From an uncultured Solirubrobacterales bacterium (GTDB taxonomy: Bacteria; Actinomycetota; Thermoleophilia; Solirubrobacterales; 70-9): a stretch of DNA of 5,574 nucleotides. The position numbers and the translations under genes were made by a program. This document shows positions 1-5,574 of this stretch, one piece after another. The notes below the pieces were generated by a model. It saw only the letters and a program-made list of their open reading frames with translations, had not been told where the DNA came from and searched no databases. The stretch is taken from the NCBI GenBank assembly GCA_937910825.1, contig CALEMO010000208.1:1-5574 (forward strand), given 5' to 3'. The stretch's first letter is position 1, and each line of letters starts with the position of its first letter.

Positions 1-1075
1 CTTCGGTGGCCGTCGCGTCGTGGCCGCTGAGGTCACGGACGCGCTCCAGCCGGTAGCGGATCGTGTGGCGATGGGTGAACATCTGCTTCGCCGTGGCCGG
101 CACGTTCGCGTCGCTGTCGAGATACATCTCGACAGTGGCCACCAGATCTGTTTCGTATTGCTCGTCGTAGTCGACCAGCGGCTCGACCGTTTCCGAGTAG
201 AAGCTATGCAGTTCTTCACTGGTTGTTCCGAGCAGCAGCCGATAGGCACCCGTAGCCTCGAAGGCGATCGGTGAACGGCCTTCGGCTTCGCCGACGTTGA
301 GCGCAAGGTGCGCCTCGCGGGCTGCCCGCTCCAGTTCGATCGGATTAACTGCCGGCCGGGAGCGTGAAATAGTCACAGCGAGGCCGCTCAGCGAGCGGGG
401 CAATTCCCGGTCCAGAGCTTCTTCGACCTTGGCCAACCGCTCTTCATCTGCGGCCGGTACAACAACGCCGACGATCGAACCTTCATCGACTTCGCCCATC
501 GCCGCAATCGATCCGGGTGCGACCGCCCTGATCGTACGAACGGTCATGTCGAGCACACGGGCCCGCCAGTCACCCTCCTGGGCTGAGCCGGAATGAGCCC
601 GAACCATGAGCACTCCGGCGCCGCGGGATACGTCGCAGCCGACTTCCTGGGCGCGGCTGACAATCTCCTCTCGGTCAGTGACCGATCCGTCAAGAATCGC
701 CCTGACAACCTCGGCTACCGCACCCTCGTTTCCCCAGTCGGCAGAACGCGCCCGTTCCACTTCAAGGGCGCCGAATGCTGAAAGGACTTCCAGCAGTTCG
801 TCTTCGTTGCAGTCGCCGAGGTACCTGACAACCCCCACCTGGTCATCGCCGAGCCGCAATTCGATCGTCTCCACACCCTTGCCACCACCGGTCAGCTTTC
901 GCTCCTGGTCCTGAGTGGCGCCGGCGACTGCCAGCACGATGCCGGAGCGGTCGAGGAAAGCGACTGGAAGACCGAGAGCGTCAGCAGCTGCGCGGGCCAG
1001 TCCGGGCAGTCCCCTTCCGGCAAGCACCGGACCAGCAAAGCGGGCTGCGCCCGCCGTCCTGGAGACGCTCGCCAC
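1..1075 (-). CDS. PucR/CdaR-family transcriptional regulator, 3' end cut by window edge
   Basis: A reading frame open from the left edge encodes 358 residues of a cytoplasmic DNA-binding regulator. The C-terminal helix-turn-helix of the PucR/CdaR family is clear at residues 310-358, with key stretches VEMYLDSDANVPATAK and FTHRHTIRYRLERV. Residues about 150-275 match the central GGDEF-like region of these regulators in position and character (for example VLMVRA and VTISRSRPAV). Residues 25-110 (GLPVAFLDRSGIVLAVAG) look like a small GAF-like sensor segment. Only about 10-30 residues after the recognition helices are likely missing. The GTG at 1073-1075 is chosen as start because it lies 2 nt after the stop of the preceding gene and has a weak GGCGGG upstream. 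Family members often respond to small molecules and control catabolic genes, but the ligand and targets here are unknown. Family assignment is firm; function is not. Confidence 0.9.
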   Translation of the reverse strand, partial: MASVSRTAGAARFAGPVLAGRGLPGLARAAADALGLPVAFLDRSGIVLAVAGATQDQERKLTGGGKGVETIELRLGDDQVGVVRYLGDCNEDELLEVLSAFGALEVERARSADWGNEGAVAEVVRAILDGSVTDREEIVSRAQEVGCDVSRGAGVLMVRAHSGSAQEGDWRARVLDMTVRTIRAVAPGSIAAMGEVDEGSIVGVVVPAADEERLAKVEEALDRELPRSLSGLAVTISRSRPAVNPIELERAAREAHLALNVGEAEGRSPIAFEATGAYRLLLGTTSEELHSFYSETVEPLVDYDEQYETDLVATVEMYLDSDANVPATAKQMFTHRHTIRYRLERVRDLSGHDATATE

Positions 1076-1077
1076 GA

Positions 1078-1326
1078 CTACCCGCCTGACCAGGGAAAGA
1101 CGTCCGTGATGTCCTGGGTCACGAGCACGTAGTAGATGCCCGCCAGAACCCCGATCGTGACCAGGGTCCCGAAGATGAACAGAGAAAGGAATCCCACAGC
1201 CATCTTCTCCGGCCAGCGTCCGTAAGAACCCATCGCGGGGATCAGGATCAGGCCGACGAACGCGCTCAGGCTGACCAGCGTCGCTGTACCGAATAGCCAT
1301 ATGTTCGTGGAGATTGCGAGGACCAT
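1078..1326 (-). CDS. Small two-helix membrane protein, function unknown
   Basis: This 82-residue protein is not one I recognise. It has two hydrophobic segments, residues about 8-30 (through the run VSLSAFVGLILIP) and about 42-69 (VGFLSLFIFGTLVTIGVLAG). A short polar loop SYGRWPEK separates them, and the tail VTQDITDVFPWSGG is short and acidic. It therefore probably spans the membrane twice, with no signal peptide or catalytic motif visible. The ATG at 1324-1326 lies 3 nt after the TAG of the PAP2 reading frame and in the same frame. No Shine-Dalgarno sequence is visible before it (the upstream bases are AAAATTAGACA), so translation probably depends on coupling. The next gene follows after 2 nt. 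The tight packing and membrane-like composition support a real gene. A role linked to the adjacent membrane phosphatase is only inference from position. Confidence 0.72.
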   Translation of the reverse strand: MVLAISTNIWLFGTATLVSLSAFVGLILIPAMGSYGRWPEKMAVGFLSLFIFGTLVTIGVLAGIYYVLVTQDITDVFPWSGG

Positions 1327-1329
1327 TGT

Positions 1330-2352
1330 CTAATTTTTGCGCAACTGGCCGGTCAACAGTGCTGCGACGGCCAAAGTGGCGAAGCTGAGTGCCCCGAGAG
1401 CCCAGCCTGCGTTGACATCGCTGAGGTAGTGAACGCCCAGATATATGCGACTCAGTCCGATCAGCGCGGTGACCCCGATACCGGCAAGAATAAGGCCGGT
1501 TTTCCGGGCCATATTCGGCCTGAGCCGGATAGCGATCGTCGTCGCGAGCCAGATGTAGAAGACCGAGTTCGCGGCATGACCACTCGGGAACGACGACTGG
1601 GAGGCGGTGACCAGGCCGCCGGCCGGGCGCGGGCGGTCAATCGAATCCTTGAGGAAATCAACGCCGAAATGGATGATTACCATCGAGATCACAAGCACCG
1701 CTGCTTCGGCCCACTTGCGGTAGACGGCCAGCACAGTCGCGGTCACGGTGACCAGAGGCAGCAGGACAAATGCCGAGCCGAGCCCGGTGATCACCTTGGC
1801 CAGGTCGGTGAGCCAGTCGGAGCGGATTGCCTCGACTACGTCGATGGCGGTCGTATCCCCAGGCGTCGGCCCCGGGTTGCCGGTGACGACCTCGGTATAT
1901 GCGACCAGGATGAATGAAGCGACCGCGACTATCGAGAAGAGGGTCGTCACTTCGAGTCCGAAGCTGCCGCCCGGGGTCAGCCGGCCCACCAGCCAGTCCC
2001 ACCCCGGCCTGAGCCGGTGCCCGAGGGCGAGCAGGAAACGGCCGGCCCGGTTCTTCTCCATGCCTTCGACTAGTTTGCTGCGGTTGGCCGGAACCCTGAG
2101 GAACCGGTAACTGACCACCGCGATCACGCTGACCACGATCACCGTGCCGATAATCAGGGCTACCAGGCCTACATATTGAGCCGCGGCGTCGATGCTGCGG
2201 GCGAACAGGTAGCCGGCCATGATGTGAAGGGTCACCTGGAGCCCGGCCCCGAGCACGCTGTAAGGCACGAAGCCTCGGTACCTCATACCCGAGCTGCCCG
2301 CCACGAACGGCGAAAGTGCCCTGACCAGGCCGAGGAAACGGCCGATCAGCAC
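1330..2352 (-). CDS. DedA C-terminal part plus PAP2 phosphatase domain (second reading frame of the split gene)
   Basis: This frame encodes 340 residues from a GTG at 2350-2352, although true coding sequence in this frame extends back to about 2391. Residues 1-50 complete the DedA domain (LIGRFLGLVRALSPFVAGSS, then FVPYSVLGAG). Residues about 135-335 are a membrane PAP2 (type 2 phosphatidic acid phosphatase) domain with all three motifs: K235-x6-R242-P (KDSIDRPRP), PSGH at 256-259, and S301-R302-x5-H308-x3-D312 (SRIYLGVHYLSD). The two histidines and the aspartate are the expected catalytic set. About six further hydrophobic stretches are visible. PAP2 membrane enzymes dephosphorylate phosphatidic acid, phosphatidylglycerol phosphate or undecaprenyl pyrophosphate; which one applies here is not decidable. 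The GTG is probably not a natural start, because it falls inside the conserved DedA region. Confidence 0.8.
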   Translation of the reverse strand: MLIGRFLGLVRALSPFVAGSSGMRYRGFVPYSVLGAGLQVTLHIMAGYLFARSIDAAAQYVGLVALIIGTVIVVSVIAVVSYRFLRVPANRSKLVEGMEKNRAGRFLLALGHRLRPGWDWLVGRLTPGGSFGLEVTTLFSIVAVASFILVAYTEVVTGNPGPTPGDTTAIDVVEAIRSDWLTDLAKVITGLGSAFVLLPLVTVTATVLAVYRKWAEAAVLVISMVIIHFGVDFLKDSIDRPRPAGGLVTASQSSFPSGHAANSVFYIWLATTIAIRLRPNMARKTGLILAGIGVTALIGLSRIYLGVHYLSDVNAGWALGALSFATLAVAALLTGQLRKN

Positions 2353-2801
2353 GGTCTTGCCACCGTGCTTGTCGAAGTAGATCTCGACCTTTGGTAGCGC
2401 TCTTCGGTTATCGCGACACGGTCGCCGTGCTTGATGATGAAATCGCGGCCGAGGCGGTGGCCCAGGTAGAAACTCGTACTGTCGCCCAGGAAAGCCATCA
2501 CCCAGGCGATCGCGATCAGCAGGTAGACATTGATGACCCCCTGCCCGGCGACGGCACCACCGACCAGCAGGGCAGTCTCGCCAGGTACCAGCAGGCCGAC
2601 GAAAGCGCCGGTCTCGAGAAAAGCCAGAGCGCCGACCACCAGGTAGGTCCAGGCCCCGAGCAGGTTGGCGAAGTCGTCGAGCAGGGTCTGCAGGTCGAAA
2701 TGCGGAAAGTAAGTCCGGTACAGGTAAAAGATCAGCGCGGCCAGCGCGGCCAGCACCAAGAGGCCGATTATCCTGCCGCGCCGGTTTTCAGGAATCCTCA
2801 T
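2346..2801 (-). CDS. DedA-family N-terminal half (first reading frame of the split gene)
   Basis: As read, this frame gives 151 residues, of which the first 137 are authentic DedA sequence. Residues 10-28 form a first membrane segment (IIGLLVLAALAALIFYLY). Residues 50-72 hold the conserved membrane-embedded region with FLETGAF (E63) and then VPGE at 72-75. A GDSTSFYLGHRLGR stretch at 106-119 matches the G-D...YxxGRxxG pattern of the family. DedA proteins are multi-pass inner-membrane proteins; some are implicated in moving undecaprenyl phosphate or phospholipids across the membrane. The tail RSRSTSTSTVARPC is out of frame and not expected to be functional. The ATG at 2799-2801 shares the ATGA overlap with the ispE stop, and a weak GGGG lies 7 nt upstream. 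By itself this product would lack the second DedA half and is unlikely to work. Confidence 0.7.
   Translation of the reverse strand: MRIPENRRGRIIGLLVLAALAALIFYLYRTYFPHFDLQTLLDDFANLLGAWTYLVVGALAFLETGAFVGLLVPGETALLVGGAVAGQGVINVYLLIAIAWVMAFLGDSTSFYLGHRLGRDFIIKHGDRVAITEERYQRSRSTSTSTVARPC
2388..2393 (-). other. Frameshift site in the DedA-PAP2 gene
   Basis: On the minus strand the sequence reads CGC TAC CAA AGG TCG in the upstream frame. The downstream frame needs CAA AAG GTC, which gives the expected Gln-Lys-Val-Glu continuation. One A is therefore missing from the A-run at 2390-2392, or the ribosome would have to step back one base. The site CCAAAGG does not fit the canonical X-XXY-YYZ slippery heptamer. 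A short A-run is a plausible place for a sequencing or replication slip. Confidence 0.8.
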
Positions 2802-3628
2802 GGGCCGACCCCGGCCCGACAGGCAATTGCGGGCTCGCCGATCGCTTCCACGGCTGCCTGCGCGGACTCGCCGTCGGGGAAGATCCCGAACATGGTCGGG
2901 CCAGTCCCGGTCATACCGGTGAAATCCGCACCCGACTCCTGCAGGCGCTGCCTGCCGATGCCGATCTCGGGCTTCAGTGAAAGCGCGGCTGGCTCGAGGT
3001 CGTTGCTCAACAGGCCGGGATAAGCCAGCGGTGAAACACCATTGCTGGCGACGGCCCAGAGTCGCCGCGACATTTCATCGATCTCCTCCTGGCTGCGTCC
3101 GCAGCCGAGCTGGTCGGCTTCCTGAAAGACCTGGGCCGTCGAGAGGCCCCGCTCGTGCGGCAGCAGAACCACCCAGTGCTGCTCCGGCTCAGGCAGCGGG
3201 GAAAGCTTCTGGCCCACTCCTTCGACCAGACAGATCGTAGGATCGAGCTGTGACGGCACGTCAGCCCCCAGCATGATCGCCAGACCGGGAAGGTCTTCGA
3301 CCTCGCCCGCCGCCATCCTCAGCACTGCCGCGGCGTCAGCGCTTCCACCGCCGAGACCGGCCTCAACCGGAATGCGCTTCTCGATTTCCACCTTCACCGG
3401 AGGATGCCGCCAACCTTCCGAGCGCAGCAGTCGCAATGCCCTGGTCGCGATATTTTCTCCGCTTACCCCCGGGCAGATCACTACGTCCTGATCGTTTTCG
3501 CTCACCCTCAGGCGGTCGTGAAGTGAGAGCGGCTCGAAGATCGACGTGAGCTCGTGAAGCCCGTCGCTGCGCAGCGGGCCGAGGTAAAGGCAGAGATTCA
3601 GCTTGGCAGGGGCGATTAGCTCAGTCAT
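2798..3628 (-). CDS. ispE: 4-diphosphocytidyl-2-C-methyl-D-erythritol kinase
   Basis: This cytoplasmic GHMP-superfamily kinase phosphorylates CDP-ME at the 2-hydroxyl with ATP, step four of the MEP pathway to IPP and DMAPP. The 276 residues are slightly short for the family (about 283-320), mainly at the C-terminus. Motif 1 is APAKLNLCLYLG at 6-17, with the catalytic-type Lys9. The ATP-binding glycine loop is IPVEAGLGGGSADAA at 86-100. The catalytic Asp is D123 in LGADVPSQ. The C-terminal GHMP motif is TGMTGTGPTMFGIF at 237-250. The usual DGYH motif reads SDGLHEL at 21-27, so the Tyr that contacts the cytidine in the E. coli enzyme is Leu here. The ATG start is 13 nt after the rsmA stop, with no clear Shine-Dalgarno sequence, and the gene ends in an ATGA overlap with the DedA-PAP2 gene. 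The identification is secure. Confidence 0.96.
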   Translation of the reverse strand: MTELIAPAKLNLCLYLGPLRSDGLHELTSIFEPLSLHDRLRVSENDQDVVICPGVSGENIATRALRLLRSEGWRHPPVKVEIEKRIPVEAGLGGGSADAAAVLRMAAGEVEDLPGLAIMLGADVPSQLDPTICLVEGVGQKLSPLPEPEQHWVVLLPHERGLSTAQVFQEADQLGCGRSQEEIDEMSRRLWAVASNGVSPLAYPGLLSNDLEPAALSLKPEIGIGRQRLQESGADFTGMTGTGPTMFGIFPDGESAQAAVEAIGEPAIACRAGVGP

Positions 3629-3641
3629 GTCAGCAGATGTC

Positions 3642-4412
3642 TCAGGGCTCGATCGGGGGAAGCTCGATCATCCCCGATATCGCGGCGAACTGCTCTGGCG
3701 CCAGCATTTCGGCCCGTACCCCCGGGTCTATATCCAACTCCTTCAATGCGTTCCGGACCAAGGCAAGCGTTCCGGGAATCGCATTGTCGATCGACCTGGG
3801 CATCGCTTTCCGGCGGTGGCTGAAGGCCGCCCTGACGAGCCTGCGGACTTTTTCGTCCGGGCCCGGCCCGGCCCGCGTGATCGAGATGATCGCCGAGTCG
3901 ACTCTCGGCGGGGGCCTGAATACACCCCGGCTGACTTTCCTCACCTGACGAACCTCTCCGGCAAGCTGCGCCAGGACCGAGGGACCCCCGTAGGTGCGTG
4001 ATCCAGGCTCGGCTCTGAGACGGTCGGCGATCTCCTTCTGCACCATGACCATCCACTTTCGAATCGTCGGTACTTCAAAAATCGTGCGCATGATCAATGG
4101 GGTTGCGACCGAATAAGGCAGATTTGCGACCATCGCCGTCGGTGCCGGCTGAAGGCTTTGAAGCGGATATTTCACCGCATCAGCCCAGATCAGGTTGACG
4201 TTCGGCACTTTCGCCACTTCAGACAGCAGCGGCTCCAGACCCTGGTCCAGCTCGATCGCATGAACCCCCGAAGCAACCGCCGCGAGGCGGGTCGTCAGAA
4301 CCCCCTCACCCACCCCCACTTCGAGCACCCAGTCTTCAGCGGTCAATTCGGCGTCCCTGACGATTGCGTCGAGCAGGTTCGGATCCGTCAGGAAGTTCTG
4401 GCCGAGCCTCAC
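3642..4412 (-). CDS. rsmA: 16S rRNA (adenine1518-N6/adenine1519-N6)-dimethyltransferase
   Basis: RsmA (KsgA) uses S-adenosylmethionine to dimethylate two adjacent adenines in the 3' helix 45 of 16S rRNA, a late step and checkpoint of 30S assembly. All family motifs are present, numbered from the GTG start: LGQNFLTDPNLL at 3-14, the SAM-binding VLEVGVGEGVL at 29-39, the acidic motif II IELD at 53-56, catalytic NLPYS at 97-101, FRPPPRVDSAII at 165-176, and AFSHRRKAMPRSI at 196-208. The length of 256 residues is near the low end for the family. GTG at 4410-4412 is preferred because it makes a GTGA overlap with the tatD stop. A TTG immediately before it (4413-4415) is the only other canonical start; no ATG, GTG or TTG occurs further upstream before the in-frame stop at 4503-4505. 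The N-terminal basic extension seen in many homologues is therefore missing. Confidence 0.95.
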   Translation of the reverse strand: MRLGQNFLTDPNLLDAIVRDAELTAEDWVLEVGVGEGVLTTRLAAVASGVHAIELDQGLEPLLSEVAKVPNVNLIWADAVKYPLQSLQPAPTAMVANLPYSVATPLIMRTIFEVPTIRKWMVMVQKEIADRLRAEPGSRTYGGPSVLAQLAGEVRQVRKVSRGVFRPPPRVDSAIISITRAGPGPDEKVRRLVRAAFSHRRKAMPRSIDNAIPGTLALVRNALKELDIDPGVRAEMLAPEQFAAISGMIELPPIEP

Positions 4413-5176
4413 CAAGCGAATACGCGCTGCGCGTTGCTGGTCACGGTCTGGCTGAAGTCTTCGTACGTGACTTCGCGCAATTCGGCCAGCAGCTCCGCCG
4501 TCTCAACCACGAAGGCCGGCTGGTTGCGGTGCCTGCGCCGCGATTGCGGGGTCAGGTAGGGCGCGTCAGTTTCGGCGAGGATCAGTTCCCGCGGCACCTT
4601 CGCTGCTGCGTCGCGAAGATCCTGATTCGCCGGATAGGTGACATTGCCCGCGAAGGAGCAATACCAGCCGCGTTCGATCGCTCGCTCGACCCATCCGGGG
4701 GCAGAAAAGCAATGGAGGATCACCTCCAGGTCCTGGCCTGCCCGATCCAGCATCGAAAAAGCCTCTGCCACCGCGCGCTCGCTTCCGGCCGGGTCCCGCA
4801 TGTGGATCACGATCGGCAGGTCGAGGCTCGAAGCGATCCCTATCTGGGCTTCGAAAGCGAGACGCTGCTCGTCCGGATCTGCGGTTTCGCGGTAGAAGTC
4901 GAGACCGGTCTCCCCAATCGCGACTACCCGGCGGTGACCGGCCAGGGATTCGATGTCGGCCGCGGACTCCGGTCCGAAACCACCGGCCTCATTCGGGTGG
5001 CGCCCCAAGGCGACATAGACCTCATCGAACTTTTCGGCAAGGGCAATCTGCTCGCGGTTGGACTCTTCGTCCAGGCCGACCGTGAGGATCCGGGTCAGGC
5101 CGGCTGCACGCGCCGCCTCCATCACCTCTTCCGGGGTCTGCGGGCAACTCGCTATGTGCGAGTGGGTATCGACCAA
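4409..5176 (-). CDS. tatD: TatD-family metal-dependent hydrolase (DNase)
   Basis: This is an amidohydrolase-superfamily TIM-barrel enzyme of 255 residues, the usual TatD length. Family members are cytoplasmic metal-dependent 3'-5' exonucleases/DNases, some also removing D-amino acids. The full metal-ligand set is visible: DTHSH at 3-7 (H5, H7), E89 in AIGETGLDFYR, H125 in IVIHMRD, H155 in LHCFSAPG, and D204 in AETDAPYLTP. The start is a TTG at 5174-5176, the only canonical start between the in-frame TAG at 5186-5188 and the D-x-H-x-H motif. An AGAGGG ribosome-binding sequence sits 5 nt upstream. The stop overlaps the rsmA start (GTGA), implying translational coupling. tatD next to rsmA and ispE is a recurrent housekeeping arrangement. 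In many genomes metG precedes it, whereas here an unrelated secreted-type protein does. The exact physiological substrate is not determined. Confidence 0.95.
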   Translation of the reverse strand: MVDTHSHIASCPQTPEEVMEAARAAGLTRILTVGLDEESNREQIALAEKFDEVYVALGRHPNEAGGFGPESAADIESLAGHRRVVAIGETGLDFYRETADPDEQRLAFEAQIGIASSLDLPIVIHMRDPAGSERAVAEAFSMLDRAGQDLEVILHCFSAPGWVERAIERGWYCSFAGNVTYPANQDLRDAAAKVPRELILAETDAPYLTPQSRRRHRNQPAFVVETAELLAELREVTYEDFSQTVTSNAQRVFAW

Positions 5177-5181
5177 CCGGA

Positions 5182-5187
5182 CCCTCT
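5182..5187 (-). promoter_or_regulatory. Ribosome binding site of tatD
   Basis: The minus strand reads AGAGGG, 5 nt before the TTG codon. It overlaps the TAG stop of the upstream gene. It is the clearest Shine-Dalgarno sequence in the window and decides the unusual TTG start. Confidence 0.7.
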
Positions 5188-5574
5188 AGCGGTAAAAACG
5201 GAAGGCGCGGGTCTTTGCGACCCTCTTGCCGGTCTCAACGTCCTTGGCGCTGAACTTGACCTTCAACTTCGACTTGCGGTAGTTGTCCTTGAGATAGCGA
5301 AAGCCGAACTTGATGGTCAGGACCTTGTTTTCGCCCAGCTGGCCGGCATCGGCGACGCTGCCCTTTCCGACCGGCGTGAAGATCGTCATCTTGACCTTTG
5401 CGTCGCAGAGCTTGCTGCAGCTGATCAGCACCGGCAGCTTGCGAGCAACCTTGAGCTTGGCTTTGCCATCGCGCGAGACGATCTTCAGCTTCAGGGGCAG
5501 CGGCTGGTCAACGAGGCCCGAAGCTCCGGAAACAGGAATCGGGGGCCAAGCAGGTTGCGAAAGGCAATGACGCC
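5186..5574 (-). CDS. Unrecognised lysine-rich, probably secreted protein; 5' end cut by window edge
   Basis: The frame is open from the right edge to a TAG at 5186-5188, giving 128 or 129 visible residues. I do not recognise a named family. The sequence has short alternating hydrophobic and charged stretches suggesting beta-strands (PLKLKIVS, AKLKVARKLPVLIS, LTIKFGFRYLKD, SKLKVKFSAKD). It also has a cysteine pair in ISCSKLCDAK, and it ends in a basic tail VAKTRAFRFYR. I recall similar lysine-rich, cysteine-paired beta domains from extracellular proteins of Solirubrobacterales, so export is inferred; no signal peptide lies inside the window. A GTG at 5429-5431 could be a start but would cut into the repeating strand pattern. 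Codon third positions from about 5502 to the edge are much less G/C-rich than the rest, so the first 24 or so visible residues are less certain. tatD follows after 9 nt. Confidence 0.65.
   Translation of the reverse strand, partial: RHCLSQPAWPPIPVSGASGLVDQPLPLKLKIVSRDGKAKLKVARKLPVLISCSKLCDAKVKMTIFTPVGKGSVADAGQLGENKVLTIKFGFRYLKDNYRKSKLKVKFSAKDVETGKRVAKTRAFRFYR

Larger units (their letters stand above)
1330..2801 (-). pseudogene. DedA-PAP2 membrane fusion gene, interrupted by a one-base frameshift
   Basis: Two overlapping reading frames together make one coherent protein of about 490 residues: an N-terminal DedA (SNARE-associated) domain followed by a PAP2 phosphatase domain. This fusion architecture is known in bacteria. 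The first frame loses DedA similarity after residue 137 (EERYQ) and becomes Ser/Thr/Arg-rich junk ending at a stop at 2346-2348. The other frame continues the DedA pattern without a gap, starting with KVEIYFDKHGGKTV. The 1472-nt span is one base short of a whole number of codons, so a single base is missing relative to the intact gene. Every expected motif on both sides is preserved, which suggests a very recent mutation, an assembly error or frameshift decoding rather than an old decaying gene. The start ATG overlaps the ispE stop (ATGA). The stop is TAG at 1330-1332. Confidence 0.85.

Noticed and set aside
297..1109. Several plus-strand open frames opposite the left-edge gene
   Set aside because: The minus strand holds a continuous PucR-family frame without stops. 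The plus-strand products are Ser/Arg/Ala-rich with no domain pattern.
1429..1917. A 162-codon plus-strand open frame opposite the PAP2 domain
   Set aside because: The opposite strand carries all three PAP2 motifs. The antisense product is a highly charged Arg/Asp-rich sequence typical of a shadow frame.
2346..2801. A stand-alone short DedA protein with a natural C-terminus
   Set aside because: DedA proteins need the second half of the domain (the GRF...VRAL...AGSS region), which is present immediately downstream in the other frame. The last 14 residues here are low-complexity out-of-frame sequence.
2391..3023. A 210-codon plus-strand open frame across the DedA and ispE genes
   Set aside because: It is antisense to two genes with clear family motifs, its product is Gln/Asp/Pro-rich without recognisable domains, and G/C-rich codon bias routinely opens such antisense frames.
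3858..3877. GC-rich repeat of GGCCC units that could look like a hairpin or terminator
   Set aside because: It lies inside rsmA, encodes the short RAGPGP linker, is not followed by a T-run in the direction of transcription, and interrupts nothing.
5186..5431. An 81-residue complete gene starting at GTG 5431
   Set aside because: Codons upstream of the GTG continue the same lysine-rich strand pattern and G/C-rich third positions to about 5500, and no ribosome binding site marks the GTG, so the gene is more likely truncated by the window edge.

Overview
This window looks like chromosomal DNA from a high-GC actinobacterium. The closest fit is the class Thermoleophilia (Solirubrobacterales-like). 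This is inferred from G/C-biased third codon positions, frequent GTG and TTG starts, a PucR/CdaR-type regulator, and a lysine-rich secreted-type protein with paired cysteines. No 16S rRNA or other decisive marker is present, so the placement is tentative.

All supported genes lie on the minus strand and form one tightly packed, probably co-transcribed run, read from right to left. It starts with the C-terminal part of an unrecognised, probably secreted protein (cut by the right edge). Next come tatD (metal-dependent DNase/hydrolase), rsmA/ksgA (16S rRNA A1518/A1519 dimethyltransferase) and ispE (4-diphosphocytidyl-2-C-methyl-D-erythritol kinase of the MEP isoprenoid pathway). These are followed by a DedA-PAP2 membrane fusion gene broken by a one-base frameshift, an 82-residue two-helix membrane protein, and a PucR/CdaR-family transcriptional regulator cut by the left edge. 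The junctions are a 9-nt gap, a 4-nt GTGA overlap, a 13-nt gap, a 4-nt ATGA overlap, a 3-nt gap and a 2-nt gap. No internal promoter or terminator is apparent, and no stretch of 300 bases lacks a gene.

The tatD-rsmA-ispE order is a common housekeeping arrangement in Gram-positive and actinobacterial genomes. The DedA-PAP2 gene is translationally coupled behind ispE. It may act in polyprenyl-phosphate or phospholipid recycling at the membrane, a plausible consumer of isoprenoid precursors. The small membrane protein and the regulator complete the run, and their targets cannot be read from the sequence.

I see no CRISPR array, mobile element, RNA gene or obvious new system. The most noteworthy signal is the frameshift at 2388-2393, which splits an otherwise intact DedA-PAP2 fusion. 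Smaller points are a substituted nucleotide-contact residue in IspE, an unusually short RsmA N-terminus, and a composition change near the right edge.
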